Shown one piece after another: positions 8,645 to 18,442 of a stretch of 64,000 bases of DNA. Position 1 is the stretch's first letter; each line of letters begins with the position of its first letter. The notes beneath the pieces were generated by a model. It was given only the letters and a program-made list of their open reading frames with translations, searched no databases and had not been told where the DNA came from. The translations under genes were made by a program, and so were the position numbers. This stretch comes from Campylobacter sp. RM16187 (GTDB lineage Bacteria > Campylobacterota > Campylobacteria > Campylobacterales > Campylobacteraceae): positions 1,612,001 to 1,676,000 of the forward strand of contig NZ_CP012549.1 in the NCBI RefSeq assembly GCF_025319965.1, written 5' to 3'.

Positions 8645-9652
8645 TTGCTCTATATAGTTTTATTTTGCCTATCATTCGGCGTTTATTTTTTCTATAAACG
8701 CCAAAATACGGCACTAAATTTACAAAACCTAAGCCTAACAAACAAAAAAGTCGAGAGATTAGTTATCGCATTTTTATTTGTATCATCGCTCATTACGATA
8801 CTAGCGACACTTATGATACTTGGCTCAATCATCTTTGAAGCACTTAAATTTTTTGAAAAAGAGAGCGTTTTTGGCTTCTTTTTTAGCTCTACTTGGGCAC
8901 CGCATGATGCGTTTTTGGATAAAAAGGCTCACTTTGGATCGGTTGGGCTATTTTTCGGAACATTTTATATAAGTCTAATTGCGATTTTAACGGCAATTCC
9001 ATTTGGGCTATTTAGCGCTCTTTATCTAAGCGAATATGCAAGCAGACGAGCCAGAAGATTTTTAAAGCCGATTTTGGAAATTTTAGCGGGGGTTCCGAGT
9101 GTGGTTTATGGATTTTTCGCGGCTATATTTGTGGCTCCTTTAATCGTAAAAATAGCTTCAAATTTCGGTATAAACGCATCTTACAACAACGCTTTAAGCG
9201 CGGGACTTATCATGGGAGTAATGATCATACCGATGATCTCAAGCCTTTGTGATGACGCGATATCGCTTGTGTCAAAGCGACTAAAAGAGGGGGCTTTAAG
9301 CCTTGGGCTAACAAAAGAAGAGAGCATTTGCTTTGTCGTGCTTCCTTCTGCGATGCCGGGCATCATAGGAGCGTGTCTTTTAGGGCTTTCAAGAGCCTTG
9401 GGTGAAACGATGATAGTCGTAATGGCGGCAAGTTTGAGGGTAAATTTAAGCCTAAATCCGCTTGAAGATATGACTACGGTTACAGTTAAAATAGTAGAGG
9501 TTTTAAGCGGGGATCAGGAGTTTGATAACTCGCTTACATTAAGCGCATTTGCTCTTGGTATTACGCTATTTGTGCTAACTTTTATCATAAATTTAATAGC
9601 CGTTTTAATTTCAAGAAATTTCCAAAGAAAATATAAAATTTCAAATCTTTAA
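8645..9652 (+). CDS. pstC: Phosphate ABC transporter permease PstC
   Basis: 335 residues with about six to seven membrane segments and the binding-protein-dependent permease motif (EALSLGLTKEE-type EAA loop at GALSLGLTKEESICFVVLPSA). TTG start at 8645, 10 bp after the pstS stop and preceded by AAGGAG. Forms the inner-membrane channel with PstA. Confidence 0.93.
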   Translation: MLYIVLFCLSFGVYFFYKRQNTALNLQNLSLTNKKVERLVIAFLFVSSLITILATLMILGSIIFEALKFFEKESVFGFFFSSTWAPHDAFLDKKAHFGSVGLFFGTFYISLIAILTAIPFGLFSALYLSEYASRRARRFLKPILEILAGVPSVVYGFFAAIFVAPLIVKIASNFGINASYNNALSAGLIMGVMIIPMISSLCDDAISLVSKRLKEGALSLGLTKEESICFVVLPSAMPGIIGACLLGLSRALGETMIVVMAASLRVNLSLNPLEDMTTVTVKIVEVLSGDQEFDNSLTLSAFALGITLFVLTFIINLIAVLISRNFQRKYKISNL

Positions 9653-9661
9653 AGGCGATAT

Positions 9662-10822
9662 ATGCAAAATCCGTTCATAGCAAAAGATGCGAAAGCAAGG
9701 AAGTTAAAAAGCAAAATTTTTAAAGGCTTATCAAAATTTTCATTTATATTTTGTATAGGCTTTTTACTACTTTTTTTATCGGTTCTTGTTAAAACCGCAA
9801 TGCCTGAATTTACTAGACACTACGTAAAAATAGATATAACCGTCACCGAAAAACTGCTTCAAAATCCATACTCTTTGCCAAACGCAGAGAAAAAATACAT
9901 ATCTCGCGCTTGGCTTAGAAATTTACCGAATTTAATAAAACAAGATGATCTTAAAATAGGCGAAACCAAAAGCTACGAAGCAATCGCAAACGCCGATACG
10001 GATAGCTTTTTAAAGCATAATTTCACAAAATTCGGCGATGATGATAGAAAGGCTATATTTAAGCTAGTTGAAAAGGGCGTGATAGTAAGCAAATTTAATA
10101 GCGACTTTTTCACAAAAGGAGACTCTAAAATACCGGAAAACGCAGGCTTTGCGTCGGCGATAATAGGAAGCGCGCTAGCTATGACAGTGGCTATGGGACT
10201 TGCTTTTCCTATCGGAGTTGCGAGTGCAATTTATCTTGAAAAATTTGCAAAAGACAGCAAATTTACAAAATTTATCGAGATAAATATAAACAACCTAAAC
10301 GCTGTTCCTTCTATCATATTTGGACTTTTGGGACTTGCCGTTTTTATAAATTTCTTCGGCATGCCAAGAAGCTCAACTCTAGTAGGAGGTCTTGTGCTAG
10401 CCGTAATGAGCCTACCGGTAGTCATAGTAAGCACAAGAAGCGCGCTTAAAATGGTGCCTGAGAGCATATCTCAAGCCGGATACGCACTTGGGCTTACAAA
10501 GCTTCAAGTGCTAAAAGATCACGTCTTACCAAACGCATTTAGCGGAATTTTAACCGGACTTATCATGGCTTTAGCAGGCGCTATCGGCGAAACCGCACCG
10601 CTTATAATAGTAGGCATGATAGCTTTTGTGCCTGAAATCGCTACAAACGTGCTAAATCCTTCAACCGTAATGCCGGCTCAAATTTACATGTGGTCCTCAA
10701 GTCCCGAGCGAATTTATGTAGAAAAAACAAGTGCGGCTATTTTAGTGCTTTTACTTACGACATTTACACTAAATTTAGCCGCCATCATTATAAGAAGCCA
10801 AATGCAAAACAATAAAAACTAA
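9662..10822 (+). CDS. pstA: Phosphate ABC transporter permease PstA
   Basis: 386 residues, longer than the usual ~290. The extra length is a periplasmic stretch of about 110 residues between the first membrane segment (~24-45) and the core permease domain (from ~165), which has the EAA loop ([20 protein letters not shown]) and the GETAPLI signature. The insertion seems intrinsic, without frameshift. Fourth-operon spacing is tight: 9 bp after pstC and 10 bp before pstB. Confidence 0.92.
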   Translation: MQNPFIAKDAKARKLKSKIFKGLSKFSFIFCIGFLLLFLSVLVKTAMPEFTRHYVKIDITVTEKLLQNPYSLPNAEKKYISRAWLRNLPNLIKQDDLKIGETKSYEAIANADTDSFLKHNFTKFGDDDRKAIFKLVEKGVIVSKFNSDFFTKGDSKIPENAGFASAIIGSALAMTVAMGLAFPIGVASAIYLEKFAKDSKFTKFIEININNLNAVPSIIFGLLGLAVFINFFGMPRSSTLVGGLVLAVMSLPVVIVSTRSALKMVPESISQAGYALGLTKLQVLKDHVLPNAFSGILTGLIMALAGAIGETAPLIIVGMIAFVPEIATNVLNPSTVMPAQIYMWSSSPERIYVEKTSAAILVLLLTTFTLNLAAIIIRSQMQNNKN

Positions 10823-10832
10823 AAGGAAAAAT

Positions 10833-11591
10833 ATGAAAATAAAAGCAAAAAGCAAAAATTTAAACCTCTTTTACGGAGAAAAACAAGCTCTTAGAAACAT
10901 AAATATGGATATTTATAATAAAAAAATCACCGCACTTATCGGACCTTCGGGATGCGGTAAATCGACATTTCTAAGGTGTTTTAACAGGATGAATGATTTA
11001 ATAGAAAACGTTAAGATAACAGGAGAAGTTACCGTAGACGGTCATGATATATACTCAAAAAACGCCGATGAGATAGAGGTCAGAAAACGTATAGGAATGG
11101 TGTTTCAGCAGCCAAATCCGTTTTTAAAAAGCATATATGAAAACATCTCATACGCTCCGCTCGTGCATAAGATGGTAAAAAAGGGTAGCGAGTGCGATGA
11201 GCTGGTAGTTTATAGCCTAAAAAAAGCAGGACTGTTTGAAGAGGTCAAAGATAAGCTAAAAAGTCCCGCAACTTCGCTTAGCGGCGGTCAGCAGCAGCGC
11301 CTTTGTATAGCGCGAACCATAGCCATTAAGCCAGAGCTTATCTTGATGGATGAGCCAACAAGCGCGCTTGATCCGATATCGACAAAGACGATAGAAAAGC
11401 TTATGGTTGATCTGAGTGAAGATTTTAGCATAGTTGTCGTTACTCACAACATGCAACAAGCCATGAGAATAGCTGATTTTACGGGATTTTTCCATCTTGG
11501 AGATTTGGTTGAATTCGGCGAAACAAAGCAAATTTTTCATGACCCAAAAGAGAAAAAAACTAAGCAATACATCCACGGCAAATTCGGTTGA
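10833..11591 (+). CDS. pstB: Phosphate ABC transporter ATP-binding protein
   Basis: 252 residues. Walker [11 protein letters not shown]-loop FQQPNPF, signature LSGGQQQRL, Walker [13 protein letters not shown] and the switch His in VVTHNMQ are all intact. It energises phosphate import through PstCA. Last gene of pstSCAB, convergent with ribE 19 bp away; no clear terminator hairpin lies in that gap. Confidence 0.95.
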   Translation: MKIKAKSKNLNLFYGEKQALRNINMDIYNKKITALIGPSGCGKSTFLRCFNRMNDLIENVKITGEVTVDGHDIYSKNADEIEVRKRIGMVFQQPNPFLKSIYENISYAPLVHKMVKKGSECDELVVYSLKKAGLFEEVKDKLKSPATSLSGGQQQRLCIARTIAIKPELILMDEPTSALDPISTKTIEKLMVDLSEDFSIVVVTHNMQQAMRIADFTGFFHLGDLVEFGETKQIFHDPKEKKTKQYIHGKFG

Positions 11592-11610
11592 ATTGTCGCC
11601 TCAACTGCCT

Positions 11611-12219
11611 CTAGTAAAGACTTGCGATATGATCTATCTCTTCCCAGCTCATCTGCTTTTTAAATCCAAGCTGGTGAGCCACGTAGCGCGCTAAAAGATC
11701 GCTTTCGATATTTACTCTTCGGCCCACTTTAAACTCGCTAAAAAGGCTCTCGCGAAACGTTATTGGAATGATCGTTAGGCGCACTCCGTTTGGTGTAACT
11801 TCATTTATCGTAAGGCTTACTCCATCCACACAGATACTGCCCTTATTTGCCATCAAGTGCATGATATCTCTCGGCAAATTTATATAAAAATCAACTCCGT
11901 TTTCATATCTAACTATCTTTGAAATTTCACCAAGCGCGTCGATATGTCCTTGCACCAAATGCCCGTCAACCCTATCGCTAAGCCTCATGGCAGGCTCCAT
12001 ATGAACCCGCCCTTTTAAATTTTCAGTCGCTATAACCGCTCTGGTTTCCGCGCTTAGCTCAACGCTAAATCCGTCGTTAAAAAGCTCTATCACGCTTAAG
12101 CAAGCGCCGTTTACCGCGATACTGTCGCCTAAATTTGGTCTATGTTTTGCCTTTAGTCTAAGCTTGTTTTGTGAGTAGCTAACAACCTCGCCTATCTCGC
12201 GAATAAGTCCGTTAAACAT
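11611..12219 (-). CDS. ribE: Riboflavin synthase, alpha chain
   Basis: 202 residues made of two lumazine-binding barrel repeats, starting MFNGLIREIGEV. The motifs VNGACLSV (first) and VDGVSLTINEV (second) are the paired substrate loops. It dismutates two 6,7-dimethyl-8-ribityllumazine to riboflavin. Monocistronic, convergent with pstB. Confidence 0.93.
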   Translation of the reverse strand: MFNGLIREIGEVVSYSQNKLRLKAKHRPNLGDSIAVNGACLSVIELFNDGFSVELSAETRAVIATENLKGRVHMEPAMRLSDRVDGHLVQGHIDALGEISKIVRYENGVDFYINLPRDIMHLMANKGSICVDGVSLTINEVTPNGVRLTIIPITFRESLFSEFKVGRRVNIESDLLARYVAHQLGFKKQMSWEEIDHIASLY

Positions 12220-12284
12220 ATTTCAGTCCTTAAAATTTCAAGGATTTTACTAAAATTCTACTCACAAACAAGTTAAATCAAATT

Positions 12285-13853
12285 TCAAAACGGCTTTTCT
12301 ATTTCATATAATAAATTCTTTCCGTGTTCAAAACCAAGCACATATAGTTTATCTTTACTTACTGCAAGTGAATGAGGCTCTTTCATAAGCGGCATCTCAT
12401 ACACATCTTTAACCTCAAAGCTGTTTTTATCGATACTTAAAAGTGTGCTATACTCTCTACTATAAGCTAGAATTCTATCGCCATCAACAGCAGCACCCAC
12501 AACGTAATAGTCTTTTAAATTTCTTTTTTCTTTAAGCTTTAAATCCTTAGAAGGTTTGATATAAGCTTCAGAGCTCATCTTTCTTTCGCTTATAAGAAAT
12601 TTGCTGACAACGACATTTTTAACAACTCTATTTGCGGCACTTACTGTATACATAAATTTCTCATCGGCCCCAAAGGCTAAAGCGTAAGCCTGCTTAGCTC
12701 TTATAGTAGTTAAAAAAGGTCTTCCGTCTTTGGTATATCTATCCACATTCTTTTCAAAAAAGCTTCCGTAATCTCCGCTTGTCTCTAAAAACGTTCTATA
12801 CTGAATAACTTCATCCATAGGCTTTTCAAGCTTTCTTAAACCGTAAGCCGTCTTGTTTTGCCCGATTACTAACAAATTTTCGCCGGTAAATGCAGTTGCG
12901 GTAGTGTGTCCTAAATTCCAGCTATTTTGATAATCAACTACCGCAAATTTGCTAGCCGTATTTAGATCTTTTGTAAAATAACTTCCGCCATAGTGCGAAG
13001 TAAAGGCGAATTCTTCATTTTTATTATCGTAAGATACGGCGGCTATCATCTTGCCTTTATTCATCTTAATACCAATCTCTTTAACGGATAAAATTTGAAG
13101 CTTTTTAGCTTCTTCAAAAGCTCCGCTTGCAAAGTTTTCGTTAAATTTCTTAGTATTAAAAATACCGTGTATATAAGGCTTTTCAGGATAATCCTTTTTT
13201 ATACTAAAGCTCTTTAATCTATCCCAAATGTAAGTCTCCCAAGTCTTGCTTATCATAGGCAAATTCAGACTCATTCTATCGTTTGGCGCTTTGCCTCCGT
13301 ATGGAGGAATTCCGTTGGTAAAAAACGCTTGAATGCCGTTTGAAATAACAAGAGCAAAAGAGACGTAAAATACAATTTTGCCAAATTTGCTAAAAGGCTT
13401 AATAACGCTTCTTTGCCCTGTAAAATCGGCATTTAGTTCTTCGCTTCTTTTTATAAACATTAAAAAAAGCGACATAACTATAACTACCGCCCAATAAACT
13501 ATAGCAGCCCAAGTATAGGTTCTAATACCCATAATTTCAGCTCCAAGCCCCATATCCACATCAAGCTGAACGAAATTTCCAAGATGCCTTAGACCCATAT
13601 GAATACCAAAGGCTGCTATCAAAAACACGGACATAACGTATTTTAGTCTAGGTCCGTATCTAAGGATAAAAAAGCCAAGAAGTCCGACTAAAATCATACC
13701 CATACGCTCCCACCAACAAAGCGCGCAAGGGCTTTCTCTTACGACATATCCGAGCCAAACATTAGCTATTCCGACAGGAATAACCAAAATAAGCATGATC
13801 GCCGTAGCCATTACTAGATTGAAATTCTTTTCGTTTAGACAACTATTCATCAT
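12285..13853 (-). CDS. dsbI: DsbI: DsbB-like disulfide oxidase with C-terminal propeller
   Basis: 522 residues. The N-terminal ~170 residues are a DsbB-type membrane domain with the quinone-side CALC motif at residues 43-46 and four to five membrane segments. From about residue 185 a large periplasmic domain with repeated beta-propeller-like strands follows. This fusion is the Campylobacter/Helicobacter DsbI architecture (C. jejuni Cj0017c). Start ATG-ATG preceded by GGAGG, 6 bp after dba, as in the C. jejuni dba-dsbI operon where translation is coupled. It oxidises a subset of periplasmic thiols. Confidence 0.88.
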   Translation of the reverse strand: MMNSCLNEKNFNLVMATAIMLILVIPVGIANVWLGYVVRESPCALCWWERMGMILVGLLGFFILRYGPRLKYVMSVFLIAAFGIHMGLRHLGNFVQLDVDMGLGAEIMGIRTYTWAAIVYWAVVIVMSLFLMFIKRSEELNADFTGQRSVIKPFSKFGKIVFYVSFALVISNGIQAFFTNGIPPYGGKAPNDRMSLNLPMISKTWETYIWDRLKSFSIKKDYPEKPYIHGIFNTKKFNENFASGAFEEAKKLQILSVKEIGIKMNKGKMIAAVSYDNKNEEFAFTSHYGGSYFTKDLNTASKFAVVDYQNSWNLGHTTATAFTGENLLVIGQNKTAYGLRKLEKPMDEVIQYRTFLETSGDYGSFFEKNVDRYTKDGRPFLTTIRAKQAYALAFGADEKFMYTVSAANRVVKNVVVSKFLISERKMSSEAYIKPSKDLKLKEKRNLKDYYVVGAAVDGDRILAYSREYSTLLSIDKNSFEVKDVYEMPLMKEPHSLAVSKDKLYVLGFEHGKNLLYEIEKPF

Positions 13854-13859
13854 ATCCTC

Positions 13860-14054
13860 CTAGTAGTTTCCGTTGCCAAAGATGGAGCCAAAGGTGGTAA
13901 CAAACCACATTCCTACAAGGATAAAAGTAGCCGCCCCAAACATTCCAAAAGCAAGCTTCTCTCGCTCAGGCTTAAACATCAGCAGATACATGCAAATAGT
14001 AATAATAACAAGTGTTAAAAACTCCACTACGTCCTCCTTGAAATCAAATTTCAA
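13860..14054 (-). CDS. dba: Dba, small membrane partner of DsbI
   Basis: 64 residues with two hydrophobic segments (about 10-27 and 36-56), in the position of C. jejuni dba (Cj0018c, ~54 aa), whose product is needed for DsbI function. It ends 6 bp before dsbI and shares the downstream GGAGG region, consistent with translational coupling. A TATAAT-like -10 lies just upstream on the minus strand near 14057. Identity rests mainly on position, size and topology. Confidence 0.75.
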   Translation of the reverse strand: MKFDFKEDVVEFLTLVIITICMYLLMFKPEREKLAFGMFGAATFILVGMWFVTTFGSIFGNGNY

Positions 14055-14090
14055 AAATTATAATTGGAATTAGGGAGAAAATAGGGAGAT

Positions 14091-15722
14091 TTAAGAGGTT
14101 TTAGGCAAAATTATCTCAAATATTGCACCGCCGTCTAAATTTCCAGCGGTTAAAGTGCCGCCAAATCGCTCTTCTATAATTGTTTTACTCATATAAAGTC
14201 CTATTCCGGTGCCTATTTTATTGTCTTTGGTGCTAAAATAAGGCTCATAAATTTTATCTATCGGTTCAACCTTAATGCCTCCTGCGTTATCTTTTACACT
14301 CACTTTTACAAATTTTTCATCTTCATAAATGCTAATAGTTATAATTCCATCTACCACGCTATTTTGCAAGATAGCATCCTTGGCGTTAGTGATAAGATTT
14401 AAGACTACTTGAGAAAACTCCCCGGCATAGCCTAAAATTTCAAAATTTGACCTATACTCTCTTTTGATATCTATTGACTTTGAGCTTAAAAGCGCACTTA
14501 CAAGATTTATAGTCTTATCGCACTCTTCTTTGATACTAAAAACTCTTTTTTCACTCTCTTTTGCAAAAAATAGCTTAAAATCAGTGATTGTTTTTGACAT
14601 AAAATCAATTATCTGTGAAGACCTGCTCAAATTTTCTCTCAAATCCTCTCTTTTAATCTCGCTCACGTCATTCATAAGATCAAGCTTTGTGATGATTGCA
14701 GAAAGTGCGCTTAGAGGCTGCTTCCACTGATGAGAGATATTTGAGAGCATCTCACCCATACTTGCTAAGCGGTTTTGATGTATCATAACTCGCTCTTTTT
14801 GTATGATCTGCTCGGTTTGGGTTTTTACCTCGTTTTTTAAATTTTCATTTGCAAAGGCTAAACTGCACTCGCTTATCTCAAGCCTTTTAATCAAAACGTT
14901 AAAAGCGTAATTAAGTATCAAAAAAGCACTCACAAACATAATAAACCCAACGCCAACAGTTACGTAAAAAGCCTTTTTTATATCTTTATTTAGTGCTGAC
15001 ATATCCTCAAAAACTACGATATATCCGCTTTTGCTATCCAAAAAATCTATATTAAATTTATGCATCAAAGTAAGTTTATCTTCAAACATATATAAATTTT
15101 CAAAAGATAAAAACGGATTTGACACTCTATCAAGTATGCCTATTTTAGCCTTCTTAAAACTATTAAGCTCGGAATCAAGAACAAATTTAGCCTTGATATA
15201 ACCCTCTTTTTCGATAAGATCCAAAAAATGCCTTGCGTCAAAAATAAAAACAAGATATCCATCCTCATTTTTTGTAGAGCTTATAAACAAAACCTCATCT
15301 TTATATAGATAAAATCCATCATTCCATCCCTTTATCATAGGCCAATTTATACTATCGTTCATCTTTGTTACGAGATTAAAATTATTATCAAAAAACGCCA
15401 TCTGTTTTAGAAAAATATTCTCTTTGGACAAAATTTTATACCTACCTAAACTAAGCGCGTAAAGCTCATTTGAAAGAGAATTTCTCAAGGCATGCCTAAC
15501 ACCTGTAGAGTTGAAATTGGCTTCGGCTCTATTATGTAAAAACTCATTAAGGCTAGATATGTTGCGCTTGATTAGATTTTGAAGTCTAAAATTTGTAGTT
15601 TGTATGTTATTTTGACTTATGCTCTTCATGTTTTCATAACGAAGATATGAAAATACCGATAAAAACATCATAAAAATAACCAAAACAACGCTTAGTGTTT
15701 TAATTTTTATAGATAGCTTCAC
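14091..15722 (-). CDS. Membrane sensor histidine kinase
   Basis: 543 residues: membrane segment ~8-28, a periplasmic sensor of about 215 residues, a second segment ~247-270, a coiled-coil, then the H-box (LSNISHQWKQPLSAL), N-box (NLITNAKDAIL), G1 (DNAGGI), F-box (YEPYFSTK) and G2 (GIGLYMSK). The SHQWKQPL type of H-box is common in epsilonproteobacterial kinases. It overlaps the upstream response regulator by 4 bp (ATGA), so the two form a pair. The signal is unknown. Confidence 0.85.
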   Translation of the reverse strand: MKLSIKIKTLSVVLVIFMMFLSVFSYLRYENMKSISQNNIQTTNFRLQNLIKRNISSLNEFLHNRAEANFNSTGVRHALRNSLSNELYALSLGRYKILSKENIFLKQMAFFDNNFNLVTKMNDSINWPMIKGWNDGFYLYKDEVLFISSTKNEDGYLVFIFDARHFLDLIEKEGYIKAKFVLDSELNSFKKAKIGILDRVSNPFLSFENLYMFEDKLTLMHKFNIDFLDSKSGYIVVFEDMSALNKDIKKAFYVTVGVGFIMFVSAFLILNYAFNVLIKRLEISECSLAFANENLKNEVKTQTEQIIQKERVMIHQNRLASMGEMLSNISHQWKQPLSALSAIITKLDLMNDVSEIKREDLRENLSRSSQIIDFMSKTITDFKLFFAKESEKRVFSIKEECDKTINLVSALLSSKSIDIKREYRSNFEILGYAGEFSQVVLNLITNAKDAILQNSVVDGIITISIYEDEKFVKVSVKDNAGGIKVEPIDKIYEPYFSTKDNKIGTGIGLYMSKTIIEERFGGTLTAGNLDGGAIFEIILPKTS

Positions 15723-16387
15723 TTAAGTATATACCCTAGCCCGAAAGAGTTTTCAAGAGCTAGAAATTCACATTTTTTCCTTAGCTCTTTAATTATAGCT
15801 TTTAAGCTGTCTTTGCTACCCTTATCATACTCGTAAACCGCATTTAAAATTTCATCAAATTGACAAACTCTGCCTCTATTTTCAAGCATAAACTTAAGCA
15901 GTAAAAACTCTTTTTTAGTAAGCTTTATGTCTAAATTTTGCTCGCTTTGTATAGTCATATTTTCAAGCGATAGAGTGTGGATTTCATCTATTTTTATATC
16001 TTTTGGACTAAATTTTTTAGCACAACTTTCAAGCATAGATATAAAATTTTGTTTATTAAAAGGCTTTACTAAAAATTTTGTTATATTTAGCTCTACAGCC
16101 CTTAAAAGAGTGCTTTTATCATCAAAAGCGGTAAGCATAACGGCAACGGTATCTTTATCGTTTTTTCTTATAGCTTTAAGCGCTTCCAGTCCGTCTAAAA
16201 CAGGCATAGATACGTCAAGCAACAAAATATCGGGGGCTTTTTCTTTATAAATTTCTAAAACCTCTTTCCCGTTTTTTGCATAAAAAACCTCTTTAAAAAA
16301 CATATTCAAAAGAACTATAACCTCGTTTGCGACACTTGGCTCATCTTCTGCATATAAAACGCTTTTTGATTTTAAAATTTCTAGCAC
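15719..16387 (-). CDS. Response regulator, OmpR-like
   Basis: 222 residues from the GTG at 16387, chosen because GGAG lies 9 bp upstream; a TTG at 16402 is an alternative adding five residues. Receiver domain with YAEDE acidic pair, phospho-Asp in LLLDVSMPVLDG, switch Thr in AMLTAFDD and Lys in FLVKPFN; then a winged-helix domain ending GLGYILK. Cognate of the kinase at 14091-15722. Its targets are unknown. Confidence 0.83.
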   Translation of the reverse strand: MLEILKSKSVLYAEDEPSVANEVIVLLNMFFKEVFYAKNGKEVLEIYKEKAPDILLLDVSMPVLDGLEALKAIRKNDKDTVAVMLTAFDDKSTLLRAVELNITKFLVKPFNKQNFISMLESCAKKFSPKDIKIDEIHTLSLENMTIQSEQNLDIKLTKKEFLLLKFMLENRGRVCQFDEILNAVYEYDKGSKDSLKAIIKELRKKCEFLALENSFGLGYILK

Positions 16388-16530
16388 TAAATTTAACTCC
16401 AAAAATTTGACAGATATTAAAAAACTAATAAATTTTTATAAAATTATAACTAAAATTTTATACAATCTTAATCAGCTGTCCTTTATAAGTTTTTAGTTAA
16501 AATCCCCCTTATTTTTAAAAGGCAAATTTA

Positions 16531-18396
16531 GTGGATAATTATGATGTAGTCGTAGTCGGCGGCGGTCATGCGGGCATTGAAGCGTGTATGGCGGCTGCAA
16601 AAATGGGCAAAAAAACACTTCTTATAACAATTTTAGCAGAGCAAATCGGTGCAGCAAGCTGTAATCCCGCAATCGGCGGACTGGCAAAAGGCCATCTTGT
16701 AAAAGAGATAGACGCACTAGGCGGAGCTATGGGGCTTGCAACGGACGCTACGGGAATTCAGTTTCGCGTGTTAAATGAGAGCAAGGGCCCTGCGGTTCGT
16801 GGCTCAAGAGCGCAGATCGATATGGATAGATACCGTGTGTATATGCGAAATTTGCTCTTAAATACGCCGAATTTAGAAATTTCTCAAGAGATAGCAACCG
16901 AAATTTTAACTAATAACGGCGAGATAACAGGCGTAAAAACTCACCTTGATAACACCTATCACACCAAAAAGCTCATAATCACAACGGGAACTTTTTTAAA
17001 CGGGCTTATTCACGTGGGATTTAACAAGCTTGAAGCAGGTCGCGTTGGCGAGCTAAGCTCTACAAATTTAAGCTCAAGTCTTGCAAGCTTAGGGCTTAAA
17101 ATGGGCAGACTAAAAACGGGAACTTGTCCAAGGATAGATGCTAAGACGATTGATTTTAGCGTGCTTGAAAAGCAAGGCGGGGATGAAAATCCAAAGCCGT
17201 TTAGCTTTAGAACCGAAAATTTTAACCCTACTCAGCTGCCTTGCTACATCGCTTATACAAACGACATCACACACGAAACTATCCGCTCAAATTTCGACAA
17301 AGCACCGCTTTTTACGGGACAGATTGAAGGGGTTGGGCCAAGATACTGCCCAAGCATAGAGGATAAGATAAATCGCTTTGCCGATAAAGAGCGCCACCAT
17401 CTTTTCATAGAGCCTCAAACACTTGAAGCGACCGAATACTACATCAACGGCTTTTCAACGAGCCTTCCTTACGAGGTGCAAGTTAAGATGCTGCGCTCCG
17501 TAAAAGGCTTTGAAAAAGCTCGCATAGTTCGCCACGGATATGCTATCGAATACGACTACGTCGAGCCTACCGAGCTAAAACACAGCTTAGAGACCAAAAA
17601 GATAAAGGGGCTTTACTTAGCAGGTCAGATAAACGGCACTACAGGCTATGAAGAGGCAGGCGCGCAAGGGCTAATGGCAGGCATAAACGCTGTTTTAAGC
17701 TTAGAAGAAAAAGAGCCTTTGGTATTGCGCCGCGATGAAGCGTATATCGGCGTAATGATAGATGATCTGGTTACAAAAGGTACAAAAGAGCCTTATAGAA
17801 TGTTTACAAGCCGCGCCGAATACCGCTTGCTTTTGCGCGAGGATAACGCAATCTTAAGACTTGGTTCTTACGGGCGCGAGCTTGGTCTAATAGACGAAAA
17901 AACCTATGAAAAGATAGAAAACATAAAGACAAATTTGGCTAACGGACTTGAAATTTTAGAGAGTCGCGAACTAACTCCGTCAAAAGAAAATTTAGCCATG
18001 CTTGCAAGCTTAGATGAAGATATCATCAGCGAAAAAATAACGCTTCAAAAGATAGTTGCCAGAAAGAGCTTTACCGAAGAAAAGCTGCGAAAACTAGATG
18101 AATTTTTTGAGAATTTAGACGAAGCTAGCTTGGAGCAAATTTTGATCGAGTGCAAATACAAGCACTACATAAACGAGCAAAAAAATCAGATCGACAAGAT
18201 GAAAGATATGATGAGCGTTAAAATCCCTGAAGGCTTTAGCTTCCGCGGTATCAGCGGACTTAGTAATGAGGTAGTCGAGAAGCTTGAGAAATTTGCGCCG
18301 CCTACTCTCTTTGCAGCAAGTGAAATTTCAGGCATTACGCCGGCAGCTATCGACATCTTACATATCTATATTAGGCAATTTAGTAAAAAACAATAA
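16531..18396 (+). CDS. mnmG: tRNA uridine-5-carboxymethylaminomethyl modification enzyme, FAD subunit
   Basis: 621 residues, typical for MnmG/GidA. N-terminal FAD Rossmann motif [11 protein letters not shown], then [23 protein letters not shown] and GTFLNG; C-terminal helical MnmE-binding domain with [12 protein letters not shown]. With MnmE it modifies U34 of several tRNAs. Start is GTG with AAAAGG upstream. Followed by a bidirectional terminator shared with norB. Confidence 0.96.
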   Translation: MDNYDVVVVGGGHAGIEACMAAAKMGKKTLLITILAEQIGAASCNPAIGGLAKGHLVKEIDALGGAMGLATDATGIQFRVLNESKGPAVRGSRAQIDMDRYRVYMRNLLLNTPNLEISQEIATEILTNNGEITGVKTHLDNTYHTKKLIITTGTFLNGLIHVGFNKLEAGRVGELSSTNLSSSLASLGLKMGRLKTGTCPRIDAKTIDFSVLEKQGGDENPKPFSFRTENFNPTQLPCYIAYTNDITHETIRSNFDKAPLFTGQIEGVGPRYCPSIEDKINRFADKERHHLFIEPQTLEATEYYINGFSTSLPYEVQVKMLRSVKGFEKARIVRHGYAIEYDYVEPTELKHSLETKKIKGLYLAGQINGTTGYEEAGAQGLMAGINAVLSLEEKEPLVLRRDEAYIGVMIDDLVTKGTKEPYRMFTSRAEYRLLLREDNAILRLGSYGRELGLIDEKTYEKIENIKTNLANGLEILESRELTPSKENLAMLASLDEDIISEKITLQKIVARKSFTEEKLRKLDEFFENLDEASLEQILIECKYKHYINEQKNQIDKMKDMMSVKIPEGFSFRGISGLSNEVVEKLEKFAPPTLFAASEISGITPAAIDILHIYIRQFSKKQ

Positions 18397-18410
18397 ATAT
18401 CAAATTTTAT

Positions 18411-18436
18411 AACCGACCCCATTTTAGAGGTCGGTT
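18411..18436. terminator. Bidirectional terminator between mnmG and norB
   Basis: AACCGACC and GGTCGGTT form an 8-bp stem around a 10-base loop, followed by TTAATTTT on the plus strand and an AT-rich tail on the minus strand. It lies between the convergent mnmG and norB stops. Confidence 0.8.
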
Positions 18437-18442
18437 TTAATT

